Of a stretch of 64,000 bases of DNA, positions 1 through 8,162 are shown one piece after another. The stretch's first letter is position 1; the number at the start of each line of letters is the position of its first letter. Position numbers and translations under genes: made by a program. The stretch lies in the NCBI RefSeq assembly GCF_036421915.1, contig NZ_JAZGOM010000003.1; one strand, given 5' to 3'. The notes below the pieces were generated by a model. The model did not search any database. It was not told the DNA's origin and saw only the letters and a list, made by a program, of their open reading frames with translations. The DNA comes from Georgenia_A wangjunii (GTDB lineage Bacteria > Actinomycetota > Actinomycetes > Actinomycetales > Actinomycetaceae).

Positions 1-1
1 C

Positions 2-505
2 CACCACCGCGTCCACGCCGACCACATCCGCATCACCACCCTGCCCGGCGGCCACGCCTTCCACGACCGACACGGCACCCCCATCGGCACCAGCCTCTAC
101 ACCCCGCGACCAAAGCGCTCCGCTTGCGCGGGAAAGAACGAGCCCGACGGCCTCACACCACCACGACCCGGCACCGGGACACCCCTGCCGACGACCGAGC
201 GGAGAGGACTGCCCTCGACGCAGGGGACAGGGTTGTTCACGGTCACCGAGGCGGCCCTCGGCGGTATCGGAGAAGCAGCTCCGCCCACTGCCGAGGGGAC
301 GGCTCTGCCCGGGGCCCAGGGGACGGCTCCGCCCACGAACGTGACGACCGCACCGCCTACGACTACGGGGACGACCGCACCGCCTACGACACCGGGGGCG
401 ACTGGGCCTGGCCGCGATCGCCCACCGTCAACTCGCCGGACCACGCGCAATCGACCCCCGAAGTACGCGCCCATCCTTTTCGACGTCGGCGACCCGCCCT
501 TCTGA
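2..505 (+). CDS. DUF222/HNH endonuclease family protein, C-terminal part (5' end outside window)
   Basis: The window opens inside a reading frame that runs 168 codons to a TGA. Its first ~45 residues (HHRVHADHIRI... then GGHAFHDRHGTPIG) match the region after the HNH motif in actinobacterial DUF222 (13E12-repeat) proteins, where the protein ends with a conserved 'F.R.DGTPI' block. The remaining ~110 residues are a low-complexity Ala/Pro/Thr/Gly tail with repeated APPT-type units. DUF222/HNH proteins are predicted nucleases, often multicopy in actinomycetes, and their role in the cell is unknown. The catalytic HNH residues lie upstream of the window, so activity cannot be judged here. Confidence 0.7.
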   Translation, partial: HHRVHADHIRITTLPGGHAFHDRHGTPIGTSLYTPRPKRSACAGKNEPDGLTPPRPGTGTPLPTTERRGLPSTQGTGLFTVTEAALGGIGEAAPPTAEGTALPGAQGTAPPTNVTTAPPTTTGTTAPPTTPGATGPGRDRPPSTRRTTRNRPPKYAPILFDVGDPPF

Positions 506-569
506 GCCACAAGGCGGAGACCCGGGCGATGCGAAGGGTGCGCGCGCTAGGACATCGGACCGGCGTCGC

Positions 570-594
570 GCCCTGTGCCCCCTGCGCGCAGGGC
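570..594. terminator. Possible bidirectional terminator between convergent genes
   Basis: The gap between the DUF222 gene (+) and the oxidoreductase gene (-) holds a GCCCTG...CAGGGC inverted repeat with a nested CCCTG-CGCG-CAGGG hairpin (580-593). There is no clear T-run. The call rests on position between converging stops. Confidence 0.35.
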
Positions 595-609
595 AAGACG
601 CCGCACCGG

Positions 610-1584
610 TCAGACCTCTGCCGTCACCGCGCCGATCCGGCCGAGCGCCCGGTCCATGACGTGTGCCACCTCGAGCGTCGAGCTCAACGGCCACAGGGGG
701 CTCTCTGTCAGGCCGGCGGCGAGGCAGTCCTGCACGTGCCGCAGCATGTGGACGTACCCGCGGCCCACGTGCCGCCGCTCGACGTGCTCGGTCCGGCCCC
801 CTCGGTGCACACGCAGCGCGGGCATCTGCTCGAACGAGCCGGCCAGCTCGACCCACCCGTCGGTGCAGTCGACCCACGCCTGCCGCGACCGGTGGCTCGC
901 GATCGACGTCGACAGCAGCGCCGAGGCGCCGCCCGCGTACCCGAGGAGCACCGACACGTCCGTGTCCACACCCGTCGCCGCGAGCGACCCGACCGCGTGC
1001 ACCTCGTGCGGCGAGCCGAGGACGAGGTGAGCCAGGGCGACGGCGTACACCCCGCCGTCGAGCATCGCCCCGCCGCCGAGCGCGGGGGAGTAGAACCGGC
1101 TGGCCTCGTCGACCGGCACAGGCCAGCCGATGTCCGCGTGGACGGTGCGCGGCTCTCCGAGCGCTCCGCCGGCGACGAGCTCGAGCAGGTGCTCGGTGTT
1201 CGGCAGGAAGCGCGTCCACATCGCCTCCATGCAGAACAGTCCCCGGGCGGTTGCGAGGGCGGCGAGCGTCGAGCCGTCCGGCTGCGTCGTCGTGAAGGGC
1301 TTCTCGACGAGCACGGCCTTGCCGGCCTCGAGGGCGAGCCGCGCCGCGGCGAGGTGCTGTGCGTGCGGGGTGGCGACGTAGACGACGTCGACGTCGGGGT
1401 CCGCAACGAGGCCCTCGTACGACCCGTAGGACCGGGCGAACCCGTGCGAACCCGCGAAGGCGCGCGCCCGCTCGCCGTCCCGGGAGGCAACCGCCCAGCG
1501 TTGCGCCCCGTCGACGAGGGCCAGCTCGGCCGAGATCGTCGCCGCGATGCGCCCGGTCCCGAGGACGCCCCACCGCCAGGTCAC
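610..1584 (-). CDS. Gfo/Idh/MocA family NAD(P)-dependent oxidoreductase
   Basis: This 324-residue protein starts with a Rossmann nucleotide-binding loop (GVLGTGRIA). It continues through the family's 'VYVATPHAQH' strand and the 'EKPFTT' motif around residue 95, which carries the conserved lysine. The C-terminal half is the usual alpha/beta substrate domain. The family oxidises or reduces sugars and other polyols. The start is GTG at 1584, which forms a GTGA overlap with the stop of the upstream beta-glucosidase, so the two are translationally coupled. As last gene of the sugar operon it probably handles the released sugar. The exact substrate cannot be read from the sequence. Confidence 0.9.
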   Translation of the reverse strand: MTWRWGVLGTGRIAATISAELALVDGAQRWAVASRDGERARAFAGSHGFARSYGSYEGLVADPDVDVVYVATPHAQHLAAARLALEAGKAVLVEKPFTTTQPDGSTLAALATARGLFCMEAMWTRFLPNTEHLLELVAGGALGEPRTVHADIGWPVPVDEASRFYSPALGGGAMLDGGVYAVALAHLVLGSPHEVHAVGSLAATGVDTDVSVLLGYAGGASALLSTSIASHRSRQAWVDCTDGWVELAGSFEQMPALRVHRGGRTEHVERRHVGRGYVHMLRHVQDCLAAGLTESPLWPLSSTLEVAHVMDRALGRIGAVTAEV

Positions 1585-3080
1585 GACGTGTGCGCGCGGA
1601 TCGTGCCGGCGTACCAGTGCGCGCTCGCCTTGAGGGTGCGCTCCTGCGTCTCGTAGTCGACGTGGACGATCCCGAACCTCTTGGAGTAGCCGTACCCCCA
1701 CTCGAAGTTGTCGAGGAGCGACCACACGAAGTAGCCCCGGACCGGTGCGCCGGCTGCGATGGCGTCGCTGACGGCGTCGATGTGGTCACGCAGGTAAGCG
1801 ATCCGGTCCTCGTCGCGGATGGCGCCGTCCGGCCCTACGGCGTCCGGGAAGGCCGCCCCGTTCTCCGTCACCATGAGGTCGAGGCCCGGGTGCTCGCGGT
1901 GCATCCGCAGGAGCAGTTCGGTCATGCCGCGCGCGTCGATCGACCAGCCCATCGCGGTGTACGGGCCGGGCTGCGCCGGGAACTCGAGGTCCGCGCACGC
2001 CGGCCACGGGCTGGCGGCGCTGTCGCCGTGCCCGTCGGCCTCCTGCCGCTCCCCGACGCCGTCGTACGCACGCACGACCGTCGGGCTGTAGTAGTTCACG
2101 CCGAGCAGGTCGAGCGGCTGGTGGATGAGCTCGAGGTCCCCGGGACGGACGAACGACCAGTCCGTCACCGACGACGTCGCGACGAGGATGTCGCGGGGGT
2201 ACGTGCCCTGGAGCACGGGGTCGAGGAAGACCCGGTTCTGCAGGCCGTCGACGCGCCGGGCCGCCTCGGCGTCCGCCTCGGACTCGCCCGCGGCGCGCAC
2301 CCAGGCGAGGTTGAGGGTGAGCCCGACCGTCGCGTCCGGGCGGTGGGCACGGATCGCCGTCGAGGCGAGCCCGTGCGCGAGGTTGAGGTGGTGCACCGCC
2401 GTGAGCGCGGCGGCGTGGTCCGTGCGCCCCGGTGCGTGGACGCCGCTGCCGTACCCGAGGTAGGCGGAGCACCACGGCTCGTTGAGCGTGATGAACGTGC
2501 CGATCCGGTCGCCGAGGCGCTCCGCCACGACCGCGGCGTACTCGGCGAAGCGCTCCGCCGTCGCGCGGTTGGTCCAGCCGCCCTCGTCCTCGAGCGCCTG
2601 GGGGAGGTCCCAGTGGTAGAGCGTCGCAGCGGGCGCGATCCCCGCGGCGAGGAGCTCGTCGACCAGCCGTGAGTAGAAGTCGAGCCCCTCCTCGCTGACC
2701 GGTCCGAGGCGGGCCGCCGTGACCCCCGGGGTGATCCGCGGCCAGGCGATCGAGAACCGGTACGTCTGCAGGCCGAGCTCCTTCATGATCGCGACGTCCT
2801 CGACGTAGCGGTGGACGTGGTCGTCCGCGACGTCACCCGTGTCCCCGCCGAGCACCTTCCCGGGCGTGTGGCTGTACGTGTCCCAGATCGACGGCGTGCG
2901 ACCGCCCTCGCGGACCGCACCCTCGATCTGGTAGGCGGCGGTGGCCGCTCCCCAGAGGAAGTCCTTGGGGATGTGCCGGCCGGTCGGCCGGTCGGTCACG
3001 GGCGAGGGCGTCGCTGTCACCTCCGGGGCGGTGGGAGCCGTCGTCGTCGACGTGGTCTGAGGTCTGGTCTGGATGCTCAT
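1581..3080 (-). CDS. GH1 family beta-glucosidase
   Basis: This is a 499-residue glycoside hydrolase family 1 enzyme, a retaining (beta/alpha)8 barrel that cleaves terminal beta-glucosides. The N-terminal signature FLWGAATAAYQIEGA sits at residues 41-55. The acid/base glutamate is E201 in TLNEP and the nucleophile is E406 in VTENG. The barrel occupies residues ~37-495, normal for the family. About 35 Thr/Pro-rich residues precede it and there is no signal peptide, so the enzyme is cytoplasmic. No clear Shine-Dalgarno precedes the ATG, so a start further inside is possible. It sits after the sugar ABC permeases, suggesting intracellular hydrolysis of imported cello-oligosaccharides or similar beta-glucosides. 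Confidence 0.95.
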   Translation of the reverse strand: MSIQTRPQTTSTTTAPTAPEVTATPSPVTDRPTGRHIPKDFLWGAATAAYQIEGAVREGGRTPSIWDTYSHTPGKVLGGDTGDVADDHVHRYVEDVAIMKELGLQTYRFSIAWPRITPGVTAARLGPVSEEGLDFYSRLVDELLAAGIAPAATLYHWDLPQALEDEGGWTNRATAERFAEYAAVVAERLGDRIGTFITLNEPWCSAYLGYGSGVHAPGRTDHAAALTAVHHLNLAHGLASTAIRAHRPDATVGLTLNLAWVRAAGESEADAEAARRVDGLQNRVFLDPVLQGTYPRDILVATSSVTDWSFVRPGDLELIHQPLDLLGVNYYSPTVVRAYDGVGERQEADGHGDSAASPWPACADLEFPAQPGPYTAMGWSIDARGMTELLLRMHREHPGLDLMVTENGAAFPDAVGPDGAIRDEDRIAYLRDHIDAVSDAIAAGAPVRGYFVWSLLDNFEWGYGYSKRFGIVHVDYETQERTLKASAHWYAGTIRAHTS

Positions 3081-3246
3081 GTGGGTGTGAGGGCGCGCTG
3101 ACGCCCCGCTCCGTTCTGCGGTGGTGGGGTTGGTTCGTGGGTCGGCCTGCCGGCCGGTGGTCTGGCGGTGTGCGGCTCATCAGTCCGACGGCGGGAGCTC
3201 GGAGTCCGAACGTCACCGCCCGACCGTCGCGGGGCCGCAGCGGGGC

Positions 3247-4137
3247 TCAGCCCTTGACCGCGCCGGCCATGATCCCGCTGACGATCTGCCGTCCGAGGAC
3301 GATGAAGACGAGGATGACCGGCAGGGTGCCGACGAGCGTTCCGGCCATGATGATGGCCGTGTCCGGCACGTAGCCGCTGCCGAGGTTGTTGAGCGCGACC
3401 TGGACGGTCGGGTTGGACGAGTTGAGGGTGATGACGGGCCAGAAGAAGTCGTTCCAGGCCGTCATGAACGTGAGCATGCCGAGCACGGCCATGCCGGGAC
3501 GTGCGATCGGCAGCACGATGCTCCAGAAGGTTCGGAGCGACGTCGCGCCGTCGACGCGGGCGGCCTCGAGCAGCTCGTCGGGCAGCGACTGGGACAGGTA
3601 CTGCCGCATGAAGAACACCCCGAACGCCGTCACGAGGGTGGGGAGGATGACCGAGGGCAGTCGTCCGGCGAGGTCGAGCTCAGCCATGACCATGTAGAGG
3701 GGGACGACGCCGAGCGTCGGCGGGATCATCATCGTCCCGATCGCGGTCGTGAAGAGCACCTTCTTGCCGCGGAAGCGGAGCTTGGCGAACGCGAACCCGG
3801 CGAGGGTGCAGAAGAGCAACGTCGTGATCGTGATGGCACCGGAGACGATCGTCGAGTTGAGGATCGCCAGGCCGATGTTCTGCTGCTCGAGCGCGGTCTG
3901 GATGTTCGCCCACAGGTGCGGGCCCGGCGTGAGCGGCGGCGGCGAGGCGACCATCTCCGACATGGGTCGGCTGCCGGCGACGATCATGTAGTAGAAGGGC
4001 GCGACGAACAGGACCGCCGTGACGATCATGATCGCGTAGGTCGCCCAGCCGGCGGAGTCGTTGCCGCGCCGGCGTCGCCGGGGAGCGGCGAGCGTGGTCC
4101 CCGGGATGGCCGGGGGGCGTTCGAGGGTCGCGGTCAT
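3247..4137 (-). CDS. Carbohydrate ABC transporter permease, MalG-like (CUT1)
   Basis: The 296-residue inner-membrane permease has about six transmembrane segments. The cytoplasmic EAA loop that contacts the ATPase is visible as ELLEAARVDGA...IVLPIARPG. It pairs with the MalF-like permease upstream and overlaps it by 4 bp (ATGA at 4134-4137), which fixes the start. No ATPase gene lies in the operon, so a shared MsiK/UgpC-type ATPase elsewhere probably powers the system, as is common for actinobacterial CUT1 importers. A 166-bp gap without recognisable signals separates it from the GH1 gene. Confidence 0.93.
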   Translation of the reverse strand: MTATLERPPAIPGTTLAAPRRRRRGNDSAGWATYAIMIVTAVLFVAPFYYMIVAGSRPMSEMVASPPPLTPGPHLWANIQTALEQQNIGLAILNSTIVSGAITITTLLFCTLAGFAFAKLRFRGKKVLFTTAIGTMMIPPTLGVVPLYMVMAELDLAGRLPSVILPTLVTAFGVFFMRQYLSQSLPDELLEAARVDGATSLRTFWSIVLPIARPGMAVLGMLTFMTAWNDFFWPVITLNSSNPTVQVALNNLGSGYVPDTAIIMAGTLVGTLPVILVFIVLGRQIVSGIMAGAVKG

Positions 4138-5138
4138 CGTCCGCCTCCGTCTGCGAGTCGTTCGCGGGTGCGCCAGCGCACGAGGGCCGCGTTGAGCGCG
4201 ACCAGCACGACGATGAGCAGGAAGGTCACCCATGCGACGGCTGCCGCGCGTCCGAGGCTCCCGAACTGCCACCCCTGCTGGTACATGAAGAGGCCGAGCG
4301 TCTGGTACTGGTTGACCGCACCGCCGTTGGGCGTGCCGCCGCCGAAGAGGAGGGGCTCACCGAAGAGCTGGGTGGCGCCGATCGTGGAGACGACGACCGT
4401 GAAGAGGATCGTCGGGCGCAGGCCCGGCAGTGTGATGTACCGGAACTGCTGCCAGCGGCTGGCGCCGTCGAGCGAGGCGGCCTCGTAGAGGTCGTAGGGG
4501 ATGGACTGCATCCCGGCGAGGTAGATGAGGGCGTTGTACCCCGTCCACCGCCACGTGACGATGACGGCGATGGCGATCTGCGCGCTGAGGTCGCCGTTGC
4601 GCCAGTCGATGGCATCGATGCCGATGAGCGAGAGCGTCCAGTTGGCGAAGCCGCCGTCCCGGCCGAAGATCTGCGCGAAGACGAGCGTCGACGCCGCCAC
4701 GGAGGTGGCGTACGGCATGATCATCGCGATCCGGAAGAAGTTGCGCGCCCGCATCTTGTAGTTGAGGAGGTGCGCGAGCCCCAGCGCGATGAGGAGCTGG
4801 GGGACGGTCGACAGGATCCCGATCGTCACGGTCTTGAACAGGGCGTTGTAGAACTTCTCGTTCGTGAACAGCCACGTGAAGTTTCCCAGGCCCACCCACG
4901 TCATCTCCGAGTTGAGGGAGAAGTCGTAGAGGCTCACCCATGCCGTGTAGATGAGAGGGAACAGGCCGAACGCGACGAAGAGGATGAAGAACGGCGCGAC
5001 GTAGACGTACGGCGCCGACCTCGCCTCCCAGCGGAAGACCCGGGACCGCAGGGTGCGTCGCGGGACGTCCGGCGGGGTGGCCGGTGGCGGCTCGGGGTCG
5101 GGGGCCGCGACCGCGGGCCGGGTGGTGATGGACGTCAT
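4134..5138 (-). CDS. Carbohydrate ABC transporter permease, MalF-like (CUT1)
   Basis: This is a 334-residue membrane permease with an N-terminal cytoplasmic Pro-rich stretch of ~45 residues and six predicted transmembrane helices. Its EAA loop reads DLYEAASLDGASRWQQF...ITLPGLRP. The chosen ATG at 5138 follows a GAGAGG ribosome-binding site, and reading frame further upstream runs into low-complexity intergenic DNA. Together with the MalG-like partner it forms the translocation pore for an oligosaccharide delivered by the lipoprotein encoded just upstream. The specificity, probably beta-glucosides, is inferred from the GH1 neighbour. Confidence 0.93.
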   Translation of the reverse strand: MTSITTRPAVAAPDPEPPPATPPDVPRRTLRSRVFRWEARSAPYVYVAPFFILFVAFGLFPLIYTAWVSLYDFSLNSEMTWVGLGNFTWLFTNEKFYNALFKTVTIGILSTVPQLLIALGLAHLLNYKMRARNFFRIAMIMPYATSVAASTLVFAQIFGRDGGFANWTLSLIGIDAIDWRNGDLSAQIAIAVIVTWRWTGYNALIYLAGMQSIPYDLYEAASLDGASRWQQFRYITLPGLRPTILFTVVVSTIGATQLFGEPLLFGGGTPNGGAVNQYQTLGLFMYQQGWQFGSLGRAAAVAWVTFLLIVVLVALNAALVRWRTRERLADGGGR

Positions 5139-5334
5139 GGCTACCTCTCGATGGACGCGGACGACGCCGGTGGGGCGACGGGCGGACGCGGCGGTGGTGC
5201 GCGTCGCGGGCGACGACGGTGGTGCGGCGGGTGGGCGGCGACCGTGGCGCGCCGCGGGCGGCGACGGTGGTGCGCAGGTGAACGCGACCACCGCGGGGCG
5301 CTCCGGCGGGCGGTGGCGCCACGGCCGGGCCGCG
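5139..5334. repeat. GC-only low-complexity intergenic repeats
   Basis: The spacer between the binding-protein and MalF genes is made of imperfect copies of GGCGACGGTGGTGCG-type units with almost no A/T. Nothing in it looks coding. It may act as an mRNA spacer between the hairpin at 5335-5366 and the permease ribosome-binding site. Confidence 0.5.
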
Positions 5335-5366
5335 GCGCGGGGCGGGCGGTGGCGCCCGCCCCGCGC
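5335..5366 (-). terminator. Strong hairpin between binding-protein and permease genes (partial terminator or mRNA stabiliser)
   Basis: A perfect 14-bp inverted repeat (5335-5348 with 5353-5366) closed by a GTGG loop lies 6 bp past the stop of the binding-protein gene. It has no T-run. Such hairpins after the first gene of a sugar ABC operon typically let the binding protein be made in excess over the permeases by 3'-end stabilisation or partial termination. That role is inferred here. Confidence 0.7.
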
Positions 5367-5372
5367 GGGGGC

Positions 5373-6728
5373 CTAGCTGACCTGGTTGAGGATCGTGGAG
5401 ACCCCGTTCTCCCAGGCGTCCTCGGGGCTGACCCCGTTGACCTCGACGGAGAGGAGGGCCTGGACGAGGGCGTTCTTGGCCACGCCGTCGTCCGGGCCGA
5501 GGATCTGCGTCGGCGCGTTCTGGGCCGAGGTGGTGAACACCTCGCCGATGGGCGCGTCGTTGAAGTACTCGTCGGTGGCGTCCGCGACGAGCTCGATGGC
5601 ACCGGTGTTGGAGGGGAAGTTGCCGACGTTGGTGAAGACCGCGGCCTGCTGCTCGGCGTCCGTGAGCCACGCGATGAGCTCGGCGGCCTCCTCCTTGTTC
5701 TCGCTGGCGGCCGGGATGCCGAGGTAGGCCCCGCCCCAGTTGCCGCCCTGGCCACCGGGCAGCGTCGTGATGTTCCACTGCCCGCTGCCGGCGTCGCCGG
5801 CCTTGCCCTTGATGTAGCCGATCATCCATGAGGGGCAGGCGATGGAGGCGAAGGTGCCGCTGCCGAACCCGGCGTCCCAGCTGGGGTCGACGAACTGCTC
5901 GAGCTTGGCCGTCAGGCCCTCCTGGCCCGCACGTGCGGCGAGGTCGAAGGCGTGGCGGACGGCCTCGTTGGAGTCGACGACGAGCTCGCCGTCGGCGTCG
6001 TAGTAGATCTCCGACTCGGTGGAGATGATGGCGTTGTAGAGGCCGCCGGCGGAGTCGTGGAACGCGCTGCCCTCGGGGGTGCTGGCCGCGAACTCCTCGC
6101 CGAGGGCGAGGAACTCCTCCCACGAGCCGAGCTCGCCCGCGAGCTCCTCCGGGTCGGTCGGCAGGCCGGCCTGCTCGAAGAGGTCGGTGCGGTAGCACAG
6201 GCCCATCGGCCCGATGTCTGTGCCGAGGCCGACGACGCGCCCGTCCTCGGTCGTGGCCGCGGCGGCCTTCCACTCGACGTAGTTCGCGACCTGGTCGCCG
6301 GCAGCCGTCTCGGACAGGTCCGTCCACAGGTCCGCCTGGTTCGCCGTGACGTCGGCGATGCGCGCCACCTCGATACCCTGGATGTCGGCGGTCCCGCTGC
6401 CCGAGTTGAGCTTCGTCTGCAGCGCGGGCCAGTACTTGTCCTCGCCCTGGGTGGACTCGTACTCGATCCGGATGTCCGGGTTCTCCTCCATGTACTGCTC
6501 GAACAGGCCCGACTCCTCGTAGCCGAATGTCCCGAACAGGGCGACGGTGAGCGTCGTCGTCTCGCCTCCACCGGAGGTGCTGCTCGAGCTCGAGCCCGAG
6601 CCCGAGGCCGAGCCCGAGCTCTCGCCGTCGCCGCTCGCGTCGGCGGCGCCGCCGCAGGCGGACAGCGTCAGTGCCCCTGCGGTCATGGCCGCCAGGACGA
6701 CGGCGGACTTTCCACGTGTGGTGCGCAT
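5373..6728 (-). CDS. Sugar ABC transporter substrate-binding lipoprotein (CUT1)
   Basis: The 451-residue extracellular solute-binding protein (family 1) begins with a lipoprotein signal: basic n-region, hydrophobic core, and lipobox LSAC with the lipidated Cys at residue 25. A Ser/Gly linker follows to about residue 50. The body shows the usual two-lobe fold. The ATG at 6728 is preceded by a textbook GGAGGAGG ribosome-binding site. The gene is first in the operon, downstream of a LacI-type operator, and delivers an oligosaccharide to the two permeases. The ligand is not identifiable from sequence; the GH1 gene suggests beta-linked glucans. Confidence 0.94.
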   Translation of the reverse strand: MRTTRGKSAVVLAAMTAGALTLSACGGAADASGDGESSGSASGSGSSSSSTSGGGETTTLTVALFGTFGYEESGLFEQYMEENPDIRIEYESTQGEDKYWPALQTKLNSGSGTADIQGIEVARIADVTANQADLWTDLSETAAGDQVANYVEWKAAAATTEDGRVVGLGTDIGPMGLCYRTDLFEQAGLPTDPEELAGELGSWEEFLALGEEFAASTPEGSAFHDSAGGLYNAIISTESEIYYDADGELVVDSNEAVRHAFDLAARAGQEGLTAKLEQFVDPSWDAGFGSGTFASIACPSWMIGYIKGKAGDAGSGQWNITTLPGGQGGNWGGAYLGIPAASENKEEAAELIAWLTDAEQQAAVFTNVGNFPSNTGAIELVADATDEYFNDAPIGEVFTTSAQNAPTQILGPDDGVAKNALVQALLSVEVNGVSPEDAWENGVSTILNQVS

Positions 6729-6837
6729 GGTTCCTCCTCCCGGCCCGTGGGCCGGCTGGTACGGGGGGCCGCCAGCTCTTTCTGGTGACCCGGGTGCCAC
6801 CCAGCTCGTCCTGGGCAGGTCGCGGAACTCGGTATGG

Positions 6838-6857
6838 ACGCTATGGAAGCGGTTCCA
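6838..6857 (-). promoter_or_regulatory. Operon promoter -10 box with LacI-family operator
   Basis: A palindrome TGGAA-GCGG-TTCCA (6844-6857) with the central CG typical of LacI-family operators lies directly upstream of a -10-like TAGCGT (6843-6838, minus strand). It would occupy the -35/-10 spacer of the sugar operon, so the bound repressor would block RNA polymerase. The transcript would begin about 100 nt before the binding-protein ATG. The adjacent LacI-family regulator is the obvious ligand. Confidence 0.7.
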
Positions 6858-6969
6858 CGCCGTTCGCACACTCTCTCGGGTGTGACGTATTCGTGTCAAG
6901 GGGTTGTCGGGCGGGAGTTCGCCAGGTAGCCGCCAGGTCGACGACGTGCCGGCCCGTCCACCGGTCTCG

Positions 6970-7004
6970 CGCTACGCGGAGTCGGGGTGACGAGCCCCGT
7001 CTCC
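6970..7004 (-). repeat. Degenerate duplicate of the lacI-family gene 3' end
   Basis: The segment right after the regulator's stop repeats its last ~30 bp (GGAGTCG.GGTGACGAGC.CCGTC on the plus strand, compared with 7021-7050). Translated on the minus strand it gives GLVTPTPRS beside the gene's own ELVTRDSA, with an offset. It looks like a short tandem duplication, or the end of a lost second copy. Confidence 0.5.
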
Positions 7005-7017
7005 TCCGGCTTCGCGG

Positions 7018-8040
7018 TCAAGCGGAGTCGCGGGTGACGAGCTCCGTCGCGAGCGTGACCGAGGTGGCGTCGCCGCCGTCGGCGAGGTCGATGAGCATGC
7101 GGGTCATGTGGCGCCCCATGGCCTCGAGCGGCTGGCGCACCGTCGTCAGCGGCGGGTCGGACTCGGCGGCGAGGGGGACGTCGTCGTACCCGACGACGGC
7201 GACATCGTCAGGCACCCGAAGGCCGCGCTCACGCAGCGCGCGCAACGCCCCGACGGCCATGAGGTCGTTCGCAGCGAAGACGGCGTCGATGTCGCTCGCA
7301 CGGTCGAGGAGGTCCGCCATGGCGCGGTAGCCGCTCGGGAGCGAGAAGTCGCCCGCGGCCACCCGCTCGGCCGGGAGGTCGATCCCGTTGTCCGCGAGCT
7401 CGGACCGGAAGCCGAGGAGCCGGTCGCTCGTGGCGGTCATGTCAGCCGGGCCGGAGATGGTGACGGGCCGACGACAGCCGCGGGCGAGGAGCACCTGCGC
7501 GGCAAGGCGACCGCCGTTGACGTTGTCGGGGGTGACGTAGGGGAGCGCGACGCGCCGGCTCGGGGGGCGCCCGGCGAGCACGACCGGGATCCCGAGGCGC
7601 TGGACGCGGGCGGGCATGGGGTCGTCGCCGTGGACCGAGAGGAACATGGCGCCGTCGAGGTGGCCCCCGGCGGCGTACTCCTCGAGGCGGGCCCGGTCGT
7701 CGTCGTTCGCCACGACGAGGAAGAACAGCTGCCGGCGGCGCTCGGCGGCCGCCGCCTGCGCCCCGCGCAGGACGTTGGCGAAGAACGGGTCGGCGAAGAA
7801 CCGGTCCCCGGACTCCGAGACGACGAACGCGAGCGAGTCGCTCCGGCGCGTCGCGAGCGAGCGCGCCGCCTGCTGGGGGACGTAGGACAGCTCGGCCGCC
7901 GCGCTCCGGACCGCCTCGCGTGCCCGGTCGCTGACCCGGGCGTCGCCGCTGAGGACGCGGCTCGCGGTGGCACGCGAGACCCCGGCCAGGCGAGCCACCG
8001 TGTCGAGGGTGGCGCCGGATCCCTTCGCGGGCGGGGTCAT
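7018..8040 (-). CDS. LacI family transcriptional regulator of the sugar operon
   Basis: This 340-residue repressor has an N-terminal helix-turn-helix (ATLDTVARLAGVSRATASRVLSG, residues ~10-32) with the hinge helix (YVPQQAARSLATRR) at ~53-66. A periplasmic-binding-protein-like effector domain follows. It lies just upstream of the operon on the same strand. A GAGGGAAG ribosome-binding site precedes the ATG, and a -10-like CATACT sits about 50 nt further up (near 8092-8097). It most likely releases the operator at 6844-6857 when a sugar inducer binds. A degenerate copy of its own 3' end lies just downstream (6970-7004). Confidence 0.94.
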   Translation of the reverse strand: MTPPAKGSGATLDTVARLAGVSRATASRVLSGDARVSDRAREAVRSAAAELSYVPQQAARSLATRRSDSLAFVVSESGDRFFADPFFANVLRGAQAAAAERRRQLFFLVVANDDDRARLEEYAAGGHLDGAMFLSVHGDDPMPARVQRLGIPVVLAGRPPSRRVALPYVTPDNVNGGRLAAQVLLARGCRRPVTISGPADMTATSDRLLGFRSELADNGIDLPAERVAAGDFSLPSGYRAMADLLDRASDIDAVFAANDLMAVGALRALRERGLRVPDDVAVVGYDDVPLAAESDPPLTTVRQPLEAMGRHMTRMLIDLADGGDATSVTLATELVTRDSA

Positions 8041-8112
8041 CGGCCTACTTCCCTCGGGTGCGCGTCATGCGGGCGGTCGCCACGGTCCACAGTATGCACA
8101 CCTGCCCGGCGG

Positions 8113-8135
8113 GCCGTCGGAGGACGCCCGACGGC
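8113..8135 (-). terminator. Hairpin terminator of the DUF4126 gene
   Basis: A perfect 8-bp stem (GCCGTCGG at 8113-8120 with CCGACGGC at 8128-8135) and 7-nt loop lies 28 bp after the DUF4126 stop and upstream of the LacI-family promoter. There is no clear T-run. Confidence 0.5.
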
Positions 8136-8162
8136 GTGGGGGCGCCAGCTACCGCGTGACCG

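Noticed and set aside
124..1656. 510-codon plus-strand frame across the oxidoreductase gene
   Set aside because: It is the complement of the Gfo/Idh/MocA gene, with low-complexity His/Arg/Pro composition.
6894..6899. TTGACA (minus strand) as -35 of the sugar operon
   Set aside because: No acceptable -10 lies 16-19 bp downstream; the TAGCGT box beside the operator is a better candidate.
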